Below, in pieces: positions 34,274-43,812 of a DNA stretch of 45,094 nt. The position numbers and the translations under genes were made by a program. This DNA is from Myxococcales bacterium (lineage in GTDB: Bacteria; Myxococcota_A; Polyangia; Polyangiales; Polyangiaceae). The notes below the pieces were generated by a model, which was given only the letters and a program-made list of their open reading frames with translations, searched no databases and was not told the origin of the DNA. Each line of letters begins with the position of its first letter. The first letter of the stretch is position 1. The stretch spans positions 1-45,094 of the forward strand of contig JAAZAA010000284.1 in assembly GCA_012514535.1 (NCBI GenBank). The letters are read 5' to 3'.

Positions 34274-35137
34274 TCACCCGCGAGGTGGGGACAGGTGCCC
34301 CGCGATGATGTCGAGCAGGCCCTCCGGGTTGTCCACGTGCACCCAATGTCCGGCGTTCGGCAGCTCGTGGAGCACCACGGAGGCCGCAGGGGACAGGGTA
34401 CGCACCCGGTCGCGCATGGATCCGGTCCAGCGATCGCTGCGCTCGGCGACCACCAGGTGGTGCTCCGGGACACCGCGGGCGGCGTCCAGATAGGGCCAAA
34501 GATCCTGACGAAAATAGTCGTCGAGGAGATCGTCGATCGCCGGGAGCTCGAACCGCCAGGCGAACCGATCGCCTCTGCGCTCCAGGTTGGTGACGAGCCA
34601 CTGCGCCAGACCCGACGAGAGCCCGCGCTCCTCCAGTCCTCGCACCGCCTCGTCCCGGGTGCCGAAGGGACCGGGCAGGACGCGCAGGGTCGACACCACG
34701 CGCAGGACCTCATGATCCGGGGACGGGGCCTGGGGTCCCGGGTTCGAGTCCAGTGCCCAGAGCTGCTGCAGGCTGGCTCGGGCCGCCTCCACGTCTTCCC
34801 GCGCCAGGGTCTCGTCGCCGCCGGCGAGCGCGCGGCCGTAGGCGAGGGCCACCTTGCCCCCAAAGGAGTGACCGATCACGGCTTCGGGAGCGGTGCGGAG
34901 CTCTCGGGAGAGATCGAGCAGATCCCCGACGCAGGCCTCGAGGGTGTTGGGCGGGGGCGCGCCCTGGGAGTGTCCGTGGTGGCGCAGATCCACGAGCACG
35001 AAGCGCCACTCGGGGCGCCGCGCCGTCAAGCGCTTCACGAAGCTCCGGAAGTTGTGGCCCGCGCCGAGCACACCGTGCAGGACGTAGGCGGTGGCGCGCG
35101 CGGTCGGCTCCCCGACGATCAGATGTGCGGGGATCAT
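34274..35137 (-). CDS. alpha/beta hydrolase
   Basis: A 287-residue enzyme of alpha/beta hydrolase fold. Oxyanion region YVLHGVLGAGHNF, nucleophile elbow GHSFGG and a late His in NAGHWVHVDNPEGL complete the triad. It resembles YbfF-type esterases or acyl-CoA hydrolases. ATG at 35137 overlaps the ridA stop (ATGA), so it is translated with ridA. The frame is open far upstream, but that part lies opposite other genes. The substrate is unknown. Confidence 0.87.
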   Translation of the reverse strand: MIPAHLIVGEPTARATAYVLHGVLGAGHNFRSFVKRLTARRPEWRFVLVDLRHHGHSQGAPPPNTLEACVGDLLDLSRELRTAPEAVIGHSFGGKVALAYGRALAGGDETLAREDVEAARASLQQLWALDSNPGPQAPSPDHEVLRVVSTLRVLPGPFGTRDEAVRGLEERGLSSGLAQWLVTNLERRGDRFAWRFELPAIDDLLDDYFRQDLWPYLDAARGVPEHHLVVAERSDRWTGSMRDRVRTLSPAASVVLHELPNAGHWVHVDNPEGLLDIIAGHLSPPRG

Positions 35138-35604
35138 CGCTCGGTGACCTCGACGACGGCGTCGACCTCCACGGCCGCGCCCAGGGGCAGCTGCGCAACC
35201 CCGAACGCGCTGCGTGCGTGCTGCCCCGCTTCCCCGAGCACCGCGACGAGCAGCTCGGAGGCCCCGTTGATGACCAAATGCTGGTCGGTGAAGTCCGGAG
35301 CGGTGTTCACGTAGCCGCCCAGGCGGAGGACGCGGTGGATCCGCGTGAGCGCGCCGAGCTCCTGCCGCAGCACGCGCAACAGGTTCGCCGCGCAGAGCCG
35401 CGCCGCCTCCTTGCCTTCCTCGAGGGAGAGCTCGCCGCCGACCTTGCCGCGCCAGCGCAGCTGACCTGGTCCATCGAAGGGCAGGGCGCCGGATACATAA
35501 GCGGTGGTGCCGTGTAGGACCAACGGCCGATACAGCGCGGCCGTCTGAGGGACGCGGTCGAGGGGAAAGCCGAGCTCTTCGAGTGTGCGTTCGCGGTGGT
35601 CCAT
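35134..35604 (-). CDS. RidA/YjgF family protein
   Basis: A 156-residue protein of the RidA superfamily, which hydrolyses reactive enamine/imine intermediates. Visible are the family start segment PLVLHGTTAYVSGALPF, NLLRVLRQELGAL, VLRLGGYVNTAPDF and an acidic/hydrophobic C-terminus GAAVEVDAVVEV. Length of about 150 matches the YjgH/Rid-related subgroup rather than 125-residue RidA. The residue equivalent to the catalytic Arg near 105 of RidA is not clearly present, so activity is uncertain. It is coupled to the hydrolase downstream. Confidence 0.87.
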   Translation of the reverse strand: MDHRERTLEELGFPLDRVPQTAALYRPLVLHGTTAYVSGALPFDGPGQLRWRGKVGGELSLEEGKEAARLCAANLLRVLRQELGALTRIHRVLRLGGYVNTAPDFTDQHLVINGASELLVAVLGEAGQHARSAFGVAQLPLGAAVEVDAVVEVTER

Positions 35605-35692
35605 GGTCCCTGAGGAAACGTTTACCCAACGCTCGGACGTGGGTCCACAGAGGATGGTCCAACCCCGCTCGGGTCAGGTAAGCTCTGCGGCG

Positions 35693-36109
35693 ATGGAGCC
35701 CAGCGGTAGCGCCACGGATCAACTCTTTGCGCGTCTCGAGCGGCTGAAGGAGCGCTGGCCCAAGAAGGGCTGGAGCTGGGATTACCGCGTGAACTGCGTC
35801 GCGTCCTCCTTCCACGTGGACCTCACCCAGGAGGCGCACCAGGCTCTCGTGGCGGTCCTCCCCGAAGTTTACGATTACAAGACGCTCTCCAAGGCGAACC
35901 AGCACGTGCGCCAGGTCGCGGAGAACGTGGGAGGGGTGCGCTCCGACCAGCTCATCTACACCCTGTCCACCCAGGGGCGGCTCGTGCCCTACGCGCTGTG
36001 GTGGCCGTGGGGGGACGAGATCACCATCTCTCTCCGCCTGGGCCTGGCCGGCTACGTCGGCGAAGCGGATCACCAGCGCCTGCAGTTGCAGTTCAACGCG
36101 TTGGCCTGA
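35693..36109 (+). CDS. conserved-looking hypothetical protein
   Basis: A 138-residue soluble protein with no signal or membrane segment. It begins MEPSGSATDQLFARLERLKERWP and has Trp/Tyr-rich elements (WPKKGWSWDYRVN, PYALWWPWGDEITISLRL). ATG at 35693 was chosen because the longer frame (to 35585) overlaps the ridA start. GC3 is high and the length ends neatly at TGA, so I think it is real. No family is recognised. Confidence 0.6.
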   Translation: MEPSGSATDQLFARLERLKERWPKKGWSWDYRVNCVASSFHVDLTQEAHQALVAVLPEVYDYKTLSKANQHVRQVAENVGGVRSDQLIYTLSTQGRLVPYALWWPWGDEITISLRLGLAGYVGEADHQRLQLQFNALA

Positions 36110-36175
36110 GCCGCCGTCTCCGGCCAACGCGCCCGAAACCGCCCTCTCGGAAGCTCGCGCTCACTGCGGGGTGAC

Positions 36176-36196
36176 TTCGAAGGGCCTTCCCTCGAA
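36176..36196. terminator. hairpin between convergent genes
   Basis: TTCGA-A-GGG pairs with CCC-TCGAA (8 bp, one bulge, CCTT loop) between the 36109 and 36226 convergent stops. No T tail. Confidence 0.4.
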
Positions 36197-36225
36197 CCAT
36201 CGCCGGGCCGGACATCGGCTCGGCC

Positions 36226-37743
<1,518 letters not shown>

Positions 37744-37828
37744 CCTTTCAGTTTAGCGCGGGCGAGGCAGCGGGGAAACCGCAGGTCCGCCGTTGGTTCG
37801 CGGCGGGGGCCCGGGATACTTTCCGGGC

Positions 37829-38644
37829 GTGACCGGTGACGGCTGGGCTTTGATCACGGGAGCGGCTCGCGGCATCGGGCGCGCCTGCGCGGAGCAGCTG
37901 GCCGGGCGTGGGAACCGCCTGGTGCTCTGCGACATCGATCGGGGCGCCGTGGACGCGCTCGGGGCAGAGCTGCGCGCCAGGGGCGCCGAGGTGCTCACCT
38001 ACGCGGTGGACGTGGGCGATCGAGGGGCGATGACCGAGTGCGCCGCCTGGGTGCACGAGCGCACGGAGGGCGTCGAGCTCTTGGTGAACAACGCCGGCGT
38101 GCTGGTGCTCGGTGGTCTCGACGAGACCTCTTGGGAGGACTGGGAGCGCGTGCTGCGGGTCAACCTGTGGGGGGTGATCCATGGGTGTCAGCTCTTCGTC
38201 CCCGCGATGCGTCGCCGCGGCCGCGGACACGTCGTCAACATCGCCTCTGCGGCCGGGGTCGTCGGCTTCTCGCCGCTCCTGGCCTACGGCACCACGAAGT
38301 TCGCCGTCGTCGGGTTGTCCCAGGCGCTCCGGGCGGAGCTGGCGCCGAGCGGGGTCGGAGTGTCGGTGGTGTGCCCCGGGCTCGTGAACACGGGGATCGC
38401 CGACCAGCCGCGCTTCGACCCCGCGACCCGCGCGCGCATCGGGGCGCTCTTGCAGTCCCGTGGGGTGCCGCCGGACGTGGTGGCCGCGGCGGTGCTCCGG
38501 GCCGTCGAGCGCAACCTCGCCGTCGTGCCTGTGGGTGGACAAGCCCGGGCTCTCCAGTGGGCGAGCCGGGTGGCGCCTTCCCTGGCGGCGAAGGTGGTTC
38601 ACCGGATGGCCTCGGGGCGCTCTCGCCGCGAACCCGTGGGCTGA
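37829..38644 (+). CDS. short-chain dehydrogenase/reductase
   Basis: A 271-residue NAD(P)-dependent oxidoreductase. Cofactor loop TGAARGIG, LVNNAGV, catalytic Ser in NIASAAG, and YGTTK (Tyr-x3-Lys) are all present; CPGLVNTGI follows. The length and C-terminal tail (ARALQWASRVAPSL) are like classical SDRs of lipid or ketone metabolism. GTG at 37829 starts VTGDGWALITGA; the frame opens at 37793. Substrate unknown. A 13-base repeat overlaps its stop codon. Confidence 0.9.
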   Translation: MTGDGWALITGAARGIGRACAEQLAGRGNRLVLCDIDRGAVDALGAELRARGAEVLTYAVDVGDRGAMTECAAWVHERTEGVELLVNNAGVLVLGGLDETSWEDWERVLRVNLWGVIHGCQLFVPAMRRRGRGHVVNIASAAGVVGFSPLLAYGTTKFAVVGLSQALRAELAPSGVGVSVVCPGLVNTGIADQPRFDPATRARIGALLQSRGVPPDVVAAAVLRAVERNLAVVPVGGQARALQWASRVAPSLAAKVVHRMASGRSRREPVG

Positions 38645-38681
38645 ACCACAGGGCGGCCCCGTCACCGGCCCGTGGGCTGAA
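38633..38681. repeat. 13-bp direct repeat at the SDR 3' end
   Basis: CCCGTGGGCTGAA occurs at 38633-38645 (containing the SDR stop) and again at 38669-38681. The second copy is noncoding and just before the convergent hydrolase stop. Confidence 0.6.
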
Positions 38682-38695
38682 GGCCACGCGGGCGG

Positions 38696-39604
38696 CTATC
38701 GCGCCGCGGGACCTCGAGCCGCGAGATCCGAGGTCGGGGGGCGGTCGTTCGCCGAGTCTCCGGCGAAGAGCCAGGCGAACACGTCGCCGAGGATCCGCGG
38801 CGCCTCGGGACCGTACGCGCCGTGGCCGACGCCCGGGAGGAGGAAGAAACGCGCGCGGAGGCCCGCCTCCTCGAGGGCGAGGGCGCCCGCTCGCATGTGG
38901 TCGGTGTTCTCCAGCTCTCCACCGAGGATCGCCACGCTCCGGACCCGCTCGAGGCGTTCGGGGCTCGCGGCGGTGGGCGGGCCCCCCAGGACGAGGTGGG
39001 GGTAGCGGTCGGGGAAGGCCTCGGCGAGGCGTTCGGCGCGGTGCGCGCCCTGGGAGTAGCCGATGGCGACGAGCCGTGAGCGATCGAGGAGCCCGCCGCG
39101 CTGCTCCGCGACCACCTCGAGGGCGCGATCGATGCGTCGCTGGATCGCGTTCACGTCCGTCGGCCACTTGTTCCCCGGGCGATCGCCGCAGGGCACGTCG
39201 GCGCGGAGCACGATCAGCGTCCCGTAGCGAATCGCCACGCGAGACCAGTCCGCCATCGCCTCCGGGTTGCCGCACATCCCGTGGAGGTAGACGAGAGCGC
39301 GGCGCACCTCCGCCCCGCCGTGGACCACGCGCACCGCGCTGTCTCCGGGGACGGCCACATCCATCGCCACTCCGACGAGCACTCCGTCCGGGAGCCGCGG
39401 CGGAGGCTCCGCGGGCGCCGGGGCGGCCTCTGGAGGCGCGGAGGGGGCGTGCGCCGGGGCGTCCGGAGGCGCGGCGGTTTCTCTCGCCGCTCTCGACGCG
39501 TCGTCCGCCACGGCGGGCTCCCTGGCCGAGGGGCTCTCTTGGTGCCCCCGGGTGGTGCAGCATCCCAGCGCCACGAGCAGCGCCAGCAGCGCGGCGCGTC
39601 TCAT
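38696..39604 (-). CDS. exported lipoprotein alpha/beta hydrolase
   Basis: A 302-residue protein with a signal ending at a lipobox Cys15/16 (LVALGCC), a long Ala/Pro linker (about 25-75) and an esterase-like domain: LVYLHGMCGNPE, the nucleophile motif GYSQGA, and GVGHGAYG with the likely catalytic His. This is a PlaC/PHB-depolymerase-like fold, probably anchored at the envelope. ATG at 39604 overlaps the stop of the Dph6-like gene (ATGA). Substrate unknown. Confidence 0.8.
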   Translation of the reverse strand: MRRAALLALLVALGCCTTRGHQESPSAREPAVADDASRAARETAAPPDAPAHAPSAPPEAAPAPAEPPPRLPDGVLVGVAMDVAVPGDSAVRVVHGGAEVRRALVYLHGMCGNPEAMADWSRVAIRYGTLIVLRADVPCGDRPGNKWPTDVNAIQRRIDRALEVVAEQRGGLLDRSRLVAIGYSQGAHRAERLAEAFPDRYPHLVLGGPPTAASPERLERVRSVAILGGELENTDHMRAGALALEEAGLRARFFLLPGVGHGAYGPEAPRILGDVFAWLFAGDSANDRPPTSDLAARGPAAR

Positions 39605-40314
39605 GGCGACGTTCCCGGAGCGTCGGCGCTTTCGCCCCGGCTCACGGCGGACACGTCGACGTCACAGAACACGAAGCCATCCCGCTCCACCGTTGGACCC
39701 ACGGTGACGGCGAGGGGGCGAGCCAGCATCGGGCCCGCGCTCACGAACGTATGGAACTCGCCGTTCTCACCGCAGGGGTCCACGTCGTTCGGGAGATCCT
39801 GCAAGAACGCCGCGTCGAAGGCGCGCCCCGCGAAGCTGGCAGGCAGGCGCCGCGGATCGACGCAGGTCGTGTGAGCGACGACCCCGGCCCGCACCATCGT
39901 GTGCGCGAGCTCCTCCGTCGGGATCTGCCAGAGGGGAAACAGGGGCTCGACGCCCGTGCCGGCGAGGCGCGACTCGCGGTACGCCCGGACATCCTCGAGG
40001 AACAGATCCCCGAAGGCCATCTGGGTCACCCCGGCGTCACGGGCGCGCGCCAGCAGCTGCCTCATGGCGGCCTCGTACTCTTCGTTGCTGCAGGGGGAGG
40101 GGATCGGCACGAGCCAGAGGGGGAGCTCCGCCGCCTCTGCCTGAGCCTCGAGCAGCGTGCGGCGCACCGCATGCATGGCGACGCGGTCGTGCACCTGATT
40201 TACGGTCGTCACCAAGCCGACGAGCTCGACGTCTCCCCGCTGACGGAGGACGTGCAGCGCCCAGGCGCAGTCCTTCCCGCTGCTCCAGCTCAGCAAAGTC
40301 TTGGGACGCGCCAT
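39601..40314 (-). CDS. Dph6-like ATP pyrophosphatase
   Basis: A 237-residue PP-loop ATPase. The N-terminus LLSWSSGKDCAWAL is the PP-loop (SSGKDC for SGGKDS), with MAFGDLFLEDVRAYRE and PLWQIPTEELAHTMV as in MJ0570-type diphthine-ammonia ligase relatives. Diphthamide does not occur in bacteria, so the amide or nucleotide substrate is different and unknown. ATG at 40314 is ten bases after the stop of the DUF4920 gene; the 3' end overlaps the hydrolase. Confidence 0.85.
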   Translation of the reverse strand: MARPKTLLSWSSGKDCAWALHVLRQRGDVELVGLVTTVNQVHDRVAMHAVRRTLLEAQAEAAELPLWLVPIPSPCSNEEYEAAMRQLLARARDAGVTQMAFGDLFLEDVRAYRESRLAGTGVEPLFPLWQIPTEELAHTMVRAGVVAHTTCVDPRRLPASFAGRAFDAAFLQDLPNDVDPCGENGEFHTFVSAGPMLARPLAVTVGPTVERDGFVFCDVDVSAVSRGESADAPGTSP

Positions 40315-40324
40315 GCGGTTCCTT

Positions 40325-40924
40325 TCAGCTGCGGCGCAGTTCGACGCCAGTGGCCACGACGCGCAGCTCCGTCGCGGTGCCGTCGCTCTTCTTGTTCTCG
40401 AAGGTCGCGCCCTCGCCCTCCAGGTGCTCCACGTGATGGCTCCCGACCTCCGTCACCTGGACGACCCCCTGGACGCGCGCCGTCGCCCCCGCCGAGTCCG
40501 TCGGCACGAAGAAACCGTAGTCCTTGAAGGTGACGCGGCACCCCGGGGCGTCGGGCGCGGCGCTCGTGGCGAGCTCGAGCCAACACCCCTTGGCGGAGCA
40601 GGCGCGCCGCACCAAGCCCTCCACCAGCACCGTCTGCCCCTCGTGAGCGCCCGGTGACCGCAGCAGCTCCGCGAGATCGATCGCCTCGCGGAGCTCGAGG
40701 GGCTCCCCGTAGGTGCGTGGGTCGCTCCCCTCCGGGGCAGCGCCCTTCGGATCCGCGGCGGCCGCCTCCTGGGCGCTCGCCTCGGGAGTGGGCTGGGCGC
40801 TCTGCTGGGCGCTCTGCTGCGCCGTGGGTTCGGTCGACTTCGACTGACAACCGAAGAGCGAGCCGGCGAGCACCACGACGCAGGCTTGGCGAAGCGAGCG
40901 GCGAGAGACCGTGAGGCGAATCAT
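40325..40924 (-). CDS. DUF4920 lipoprotein
   Basis: A 199-residue protein with a signal (LRQACVVVLAGSLFGC) and lipobox at about Cys26, then a Gln/Ala/Ser linker with repeated AQQSAQ. The DUF4920 part (about 70-199) shows GQTVLVEGLVRRAC, KGCWLELA, FKDYGFFVPTD and VQGVVQVTEV. It is an OB-like fold of unknown function, usually in cell envelopes. ATG at 40924 is the clear start. It is the first gene of the minus-strand trio with the Dph6-like and hydrolase genes. Confidence 0.8.
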   Translation of the reverse strand: MIRLTVSRRSLRQACVVVLAGSLFGCQSKSTEPTAQQSAQQSAQPTPEASAQEAAAADPKGAAPEGSDPRTYGEPLELREAIDLAELLRSPGAHEGQTVLVEGLVRRACSAKGCWLELATSAAPDAPGCRVTFKDYGFFVPTDSAGATARVQGVVQVTEVGSHHVEHLEGEGATFENKKSDGTATELRVVATGVELRRS

Positions 40925-40972
40925 CGGGCGGCAGTATAGCCAGCGGGTCGCTCGAATCGACCCGCCGCGCCC

Positions 40973-42445
40973 TCAGAAGTCGTCGAAGTCGGCGAAGGAA
41001 TCCTCGTCGTCCGTCTTCTCCGTTTCACCCGACGATCCGGACGTCGAGACGCTCACGGACGTCGAACCGTCCCCCGGCCAGGTGAAGCCCAACGCTCCCC
41101 ACGCGGAGACGTATCGGTCCGTCGCGCCGCCCGCGACGCGATCGGGCTCCGCGGACGCCGCGGGGCTGAAGTCGAGGCCGTACTGGAGCACATCCACGCC
41201 GACGAGGAGCTCGAGGGTGTCCGTGAGCTTCCAGCCGACCTCGCCGCCGACGTTCACGGCGGCGCCGCTCGTGTTCGGGAACCAGTCCGCCGACGCGACG
41301 TCGCCGTAGCCGAGCAGCATGCGGTACTTGGCGTGGGCTCCGAGCCGGATGTCGTCGAACAGGAAGCGGACGTCCGCCCCGAAATCCAGGAACCGGTAGG
41401 TCACGTCGGGGAACACGTCGCGGCCGCCGTTCGCGGCGGCGTCTCCGTCGATGCTGAAGGAGTGGCTCCCGAAGTGTCCGAACAGTCCGATCTCGTGCGT
41501 GGCCACCGGGATGCGGATCTTCGGTCCGACGTACATGAGGGAGTGGGACTGCTTCAGCATCCTGTTGCGGAACTCGACGTCCGTGGCCACCCCGAGTTCG
41601 TAACCGCCGCTGATGCCCACGTTGGCGGGGAACCCGCCTTGGAAATGGGCCAGCGGGTACCAATCCACTCGCCCGAACACCATCGGAGCCGCCGCCAGGT
41701 TGTACGTCAGCATCTGCGGGAAGTCCTGGCCGGGGAACACCTCGCGCAGCGGGTCCGTGTACCGGAAGGAGCGCGCGTAGAGCCGCATGCCGAAGCGGGC
41801 ATACAACGGTGAGGGGCGCGCCGCGGAGTCGTTCGTCGTGGCGACCTCGTCGCGCCCCGTCGGCTCGTCTTCTTCGAGCTCTTCGTCCTCCTCGGGCTCG
41901 GACTCCGGCTCCGGATCGGCGAGACGGGCCTGTTCGATCGCGTCCATGTACTGGGAAGCGTTCCCGAGCGCCGCGCGGTACTTGTTCCAGGCGCCTGCGG
42001 TGACCGTGACCTGCTCGATCAGTGCACCGTCCTCGCCGTTGTGGATGTAGATCTCGGCGACCCAACCCACCTTGGGCTTCAGGTTGCTCGTGCCGAGCAC
42101 CACCGCGTCGGCCTGGAGCTGCGCGGCGTGAGCGGCGATCTCCGACTCGCTCGCGCCGTGCTCGATGGCGGCCGCGTCACCGCCGCTCAACACCTCGAGG
42201 GACGACTGCTCCTCGAGACCTTCGACGAGCCAGCCACGGGCGCTCTCGGTCTTCGAACCCGTCAGCGAGCCGACGGCGACGCGCTTGATGCCGGAGCGTT
42301 CGTCCTGGGCCGACGCGACGTCGGTGTACAGGAGCGGTGGTGCCACGGCGGTGGCCAGCACCAGCGCCGTGAGCACGGAACGCAAGCGCCCCCTCACGAC
42401 GGGCTTGGCCACGGGGCGAGTCGACTGGAGGGGAGACATCGTCAT
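40973..42445 (-). CDS. outer-membrane-type protein with acidic linker, unknown
   Basis: A 490-residue exported protein. The signal peptide ends near VASAQDE. Residues about 50-165 form an alpha/beta domain like penicillin-binding activator or CsgG-type N-domains (VAVGSLTGSKTESARGW, AVVLGTSNLKP). An acidic linker of repeated Glu/Asp (about 176-196) is followed by alternating hydrophobic strands (about 210-465) that look like a beta-barrel, and a Ser/Asp-rich end (DSFADFDDF). ATG at 42445 has GGGAG upstream; ATG 42439 is an alternative. It overlaps the upstream lipoprotein gene by ATGA, so the two act together. Confidence 0.65.
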   Translation of the reverse strand: MTMSPLQSTRPVAKPVVRGRLRSVLTALVLATAVAPPLLYTDVASAQDERSGIKRVAVGSLTGSKTESARGWLVEGLEEQSSLEVLSGGDAAAIEHGASESEIAAHAAQLQADAVVLGTSNLKPKVGWVAEIYIHNGEDGALIEQVTVTAGAWNKYRAALGNASQYMDAIEQARLADPEPESEPEEDEELEEDEPTGRDEVATTNDSAARPSPLYARFGMRLYARSFRYTDPLREVFPGQDFPQMLTYNLAAAPMVFGRVDWYPLAHFQGGFPANVGISGGYELGVATDVEFRNRMLKQSHSLMYVGPKIRIPVATHEIGLFGHFGSHSFSIDGDAAANGGRDVFPDVTYRFLDFGADVRFLFDDIRLGAHAKYRMLLGYGDVASADWFPNTSGAAVNVGGEVGWKLTDTLELLVGVDVLQYGLDFSPAASAEPDRVAGGATDRYVSAWGALGFTWPGDGSTSVSVSTSGSSGETEKTDDEDSFADFDDF

Positions 42446-42957
42446 GGCTCGCTCCCCTGGCCCCCGGGGCCGGTGTCGTTCCCAGAGGCCTTCGCCTCGA
42501 CGATGCGGTGAATCCATTTGCGCACGCAATCGATCTCGTCCTTGCTGAAGCTGGGGGTCGGCGGAAAGGGCATGCGGTCACCGCACGCGTGGGTGCCGGT
42601 CAGCTTGGTGAGCATCAGGCTCCTCTCGATGTCCTCGGGGTCGACGAGGAGCTCCGGGGCGTCCGTGGGGCACGCGTCGGCGCCGCCGCGCACGTTCGCG
42701 TAGCTCGCCGGAACGCCGATGAGGCGATCTTCCACGCCGGGTGCCAGCAGCTCCACGGTCCCCGAGGGGTCGTCGCCCGAATGACAGATCCCCCCCGAGC
42801 ACTGCTGAAAGAGGGGTAAGGCGTCGCACTCGTCGTCGCCCAAAAAATCTCCGGGGCGATCGAGCTCCCCGCCCATCGGGCAACCAGAGAGCGCCAGCGG
42901 CGACATCATCGCCAACGCGGCGCCGACGGCGAGGGGAGGTTGGGTGAAATATCTCAT
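42442..42957 (-). CDS. lipoprotein with CX4CH motif, cytochrome-like
   Basis: A 171-residue protein with signal and lipobox at Cys26 (LALSGC). QQCSGGICHSG gives CX4CH, a rare heme-attachment spacing known from tetraheme cytochrome c3. The later MPFPPTPSFSKDEIDCVRKWI matches the end of small secreted cytochrome-like proteins of Myxococcota. If heme is attached it would be a one-heme electron carrier. ATG at 42957 is the only start; its stop overlaps the outer-membrane-type gene. Confidence 0.65.
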   Translation of the reverse strand: MRYFTQPPLAVGAALAMMSPLALSGCPMGGELDRPGDFLGDDECDALPLFQQCSGGICHSGDDPSGTVELLAPGVEDRLIGVPASYANVRGGADACPTDAPELLVDPEDIERSLMLTKLTGTHACGDRMPFPPTPSFSKDEIDCVRKWIHRIVEAKASGNDTGPGGQGSEP

Positions 42958-43310
42958 GAGGGCTGGATCCGGAGCGTGGCTCGTGGGGCGAGACGTCCAG
43001 GCTCTATTTCACGTTCGCTGTACCCCCTTAGTCGAAGTCGACGCTGGGCCGCCATATGAAACCTCGAGAAGTGTGGGATACCAGGCGACCGCGCCTACGG
43101 CGACGGTGGAGGACTCGCGTGCAAGTGAAGTCGATTTGTGAGGAGCGCGTGAACCGGGCTAGCTTCGTCGCAGCAGGGGAGTGGAAAGATCCATATCCGA
43201 GAGAGGGGCGGCCCAGGCCCCGGGCTTCGATCGTTTCCCGCCTTAGTGGGCCGATCGACGGTTTTTCGGGTCAGATTTCTTTTGGTTAGGGGTCACTTTC
43301 CGGAATCGAC
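42958..43310. other. intergenic region upstream of the thioesterase
   Basis: 353 bases, less GC-rich than the genes (runs such as GGTTTTTCGGGTCAGATTTCTTTTGGTTAG at 43259-43289). It separates divergent starts and should hold both promoters. I find no convincing promoter pair and no gene; short open frames here have poor codon use. Confidence 0.45.
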
Positions 43311-43751
43311 ATGCATCACTTCGACAAACGGGACCTCAGAGGCCGCACGGCGGGCTACTTCCATCACGCCCTCTCGGTGCGCTTCCAGGACGTGGACGCG
43401 GCGGGGATCGTGTTCTTCGCGCGGGTCCTGGACTACGTCCACGATGCCTACGTGGCGCTGCTGGCGGAGCTCGGCTCGGACCTCCCGTCCGTGCTGCGGG
43501 AGCGTCGCTGGGCCGCGCCCCTGCGACACGTGGAGGTCGACTACTTCGAGCCCCTGCGGTTCGGTGACCGTATCACGGTGACCGCCGTGGCCGCGCACGT
43601 CGCCGAGACGGAGATCGTCCTGGGCTGGCAGATCTTGCGTCGCGACGGAGTGGCGGCGGTGGCGCAGACGGTGCACGTCTTCGTCGACGCTCGGAGCTTC
43701 GAACGCTGCGCCGTCCCGGAGCCCTTCGCGCCCCTGCGCGCCTGGGCCTGA
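43311..43751 (+). CDS. menI: acyl-CoA thioesterase, probable DHNA-CoA hydrolase (MenI type)
   Basis: A 146-residue hotdog-fold thioesterase of the 4-hydroxybenzoyl-CoA family. The N-terminal signature VRFQDVDAAGIVFFARVLDY closely resembles cyanobacterial Slr0204-type 1,4-dihydroxy-2-naphthoyl-CoA hydrolases, which release DHNA in menaquinone or phylloquinone synthesis. The catalytic acidic residue and His pattern of the HDAY segment are present. ATG at 43311 follows GGAATCG, a weak ribosome site. The adjacent convergent gene encodes MenE of the same pathway, which supports the assignment. Confidence 0.75.
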   Translation: MHHFDKRDLRGRTAGYFHHALSVRFQDVDAAGIVFFARVLDYVHDAYVALLAELGSDLPSVLRERRWAAPLRHVEVDYFEPLRFGDRITVTAVAAHVAETEIVLGWQILRRDGVAAVAQTVHVFVDARSFERCAVPEPFAPLRAWA

Positions 43752-43812
43752 CGGTTCCGGCGAGGCCGTCCAGGGGCGCCAGTCCAAGGGCGGCGCCTCG
43801 TGGGTCGAGGCG

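Noticed and set aside
34735-34760. GGGTTCGAGTCC resembling a tRNA T-arm.
   Set aside because: It lies inside the alpha/beta hydrolase coding sequence and no cloverleaf can be drawn around it.
42958-43310. Small open frames upstream of the thioesterase.
   Set aside because: No ribosome-binding sites, poor codon use and no recognisable product.
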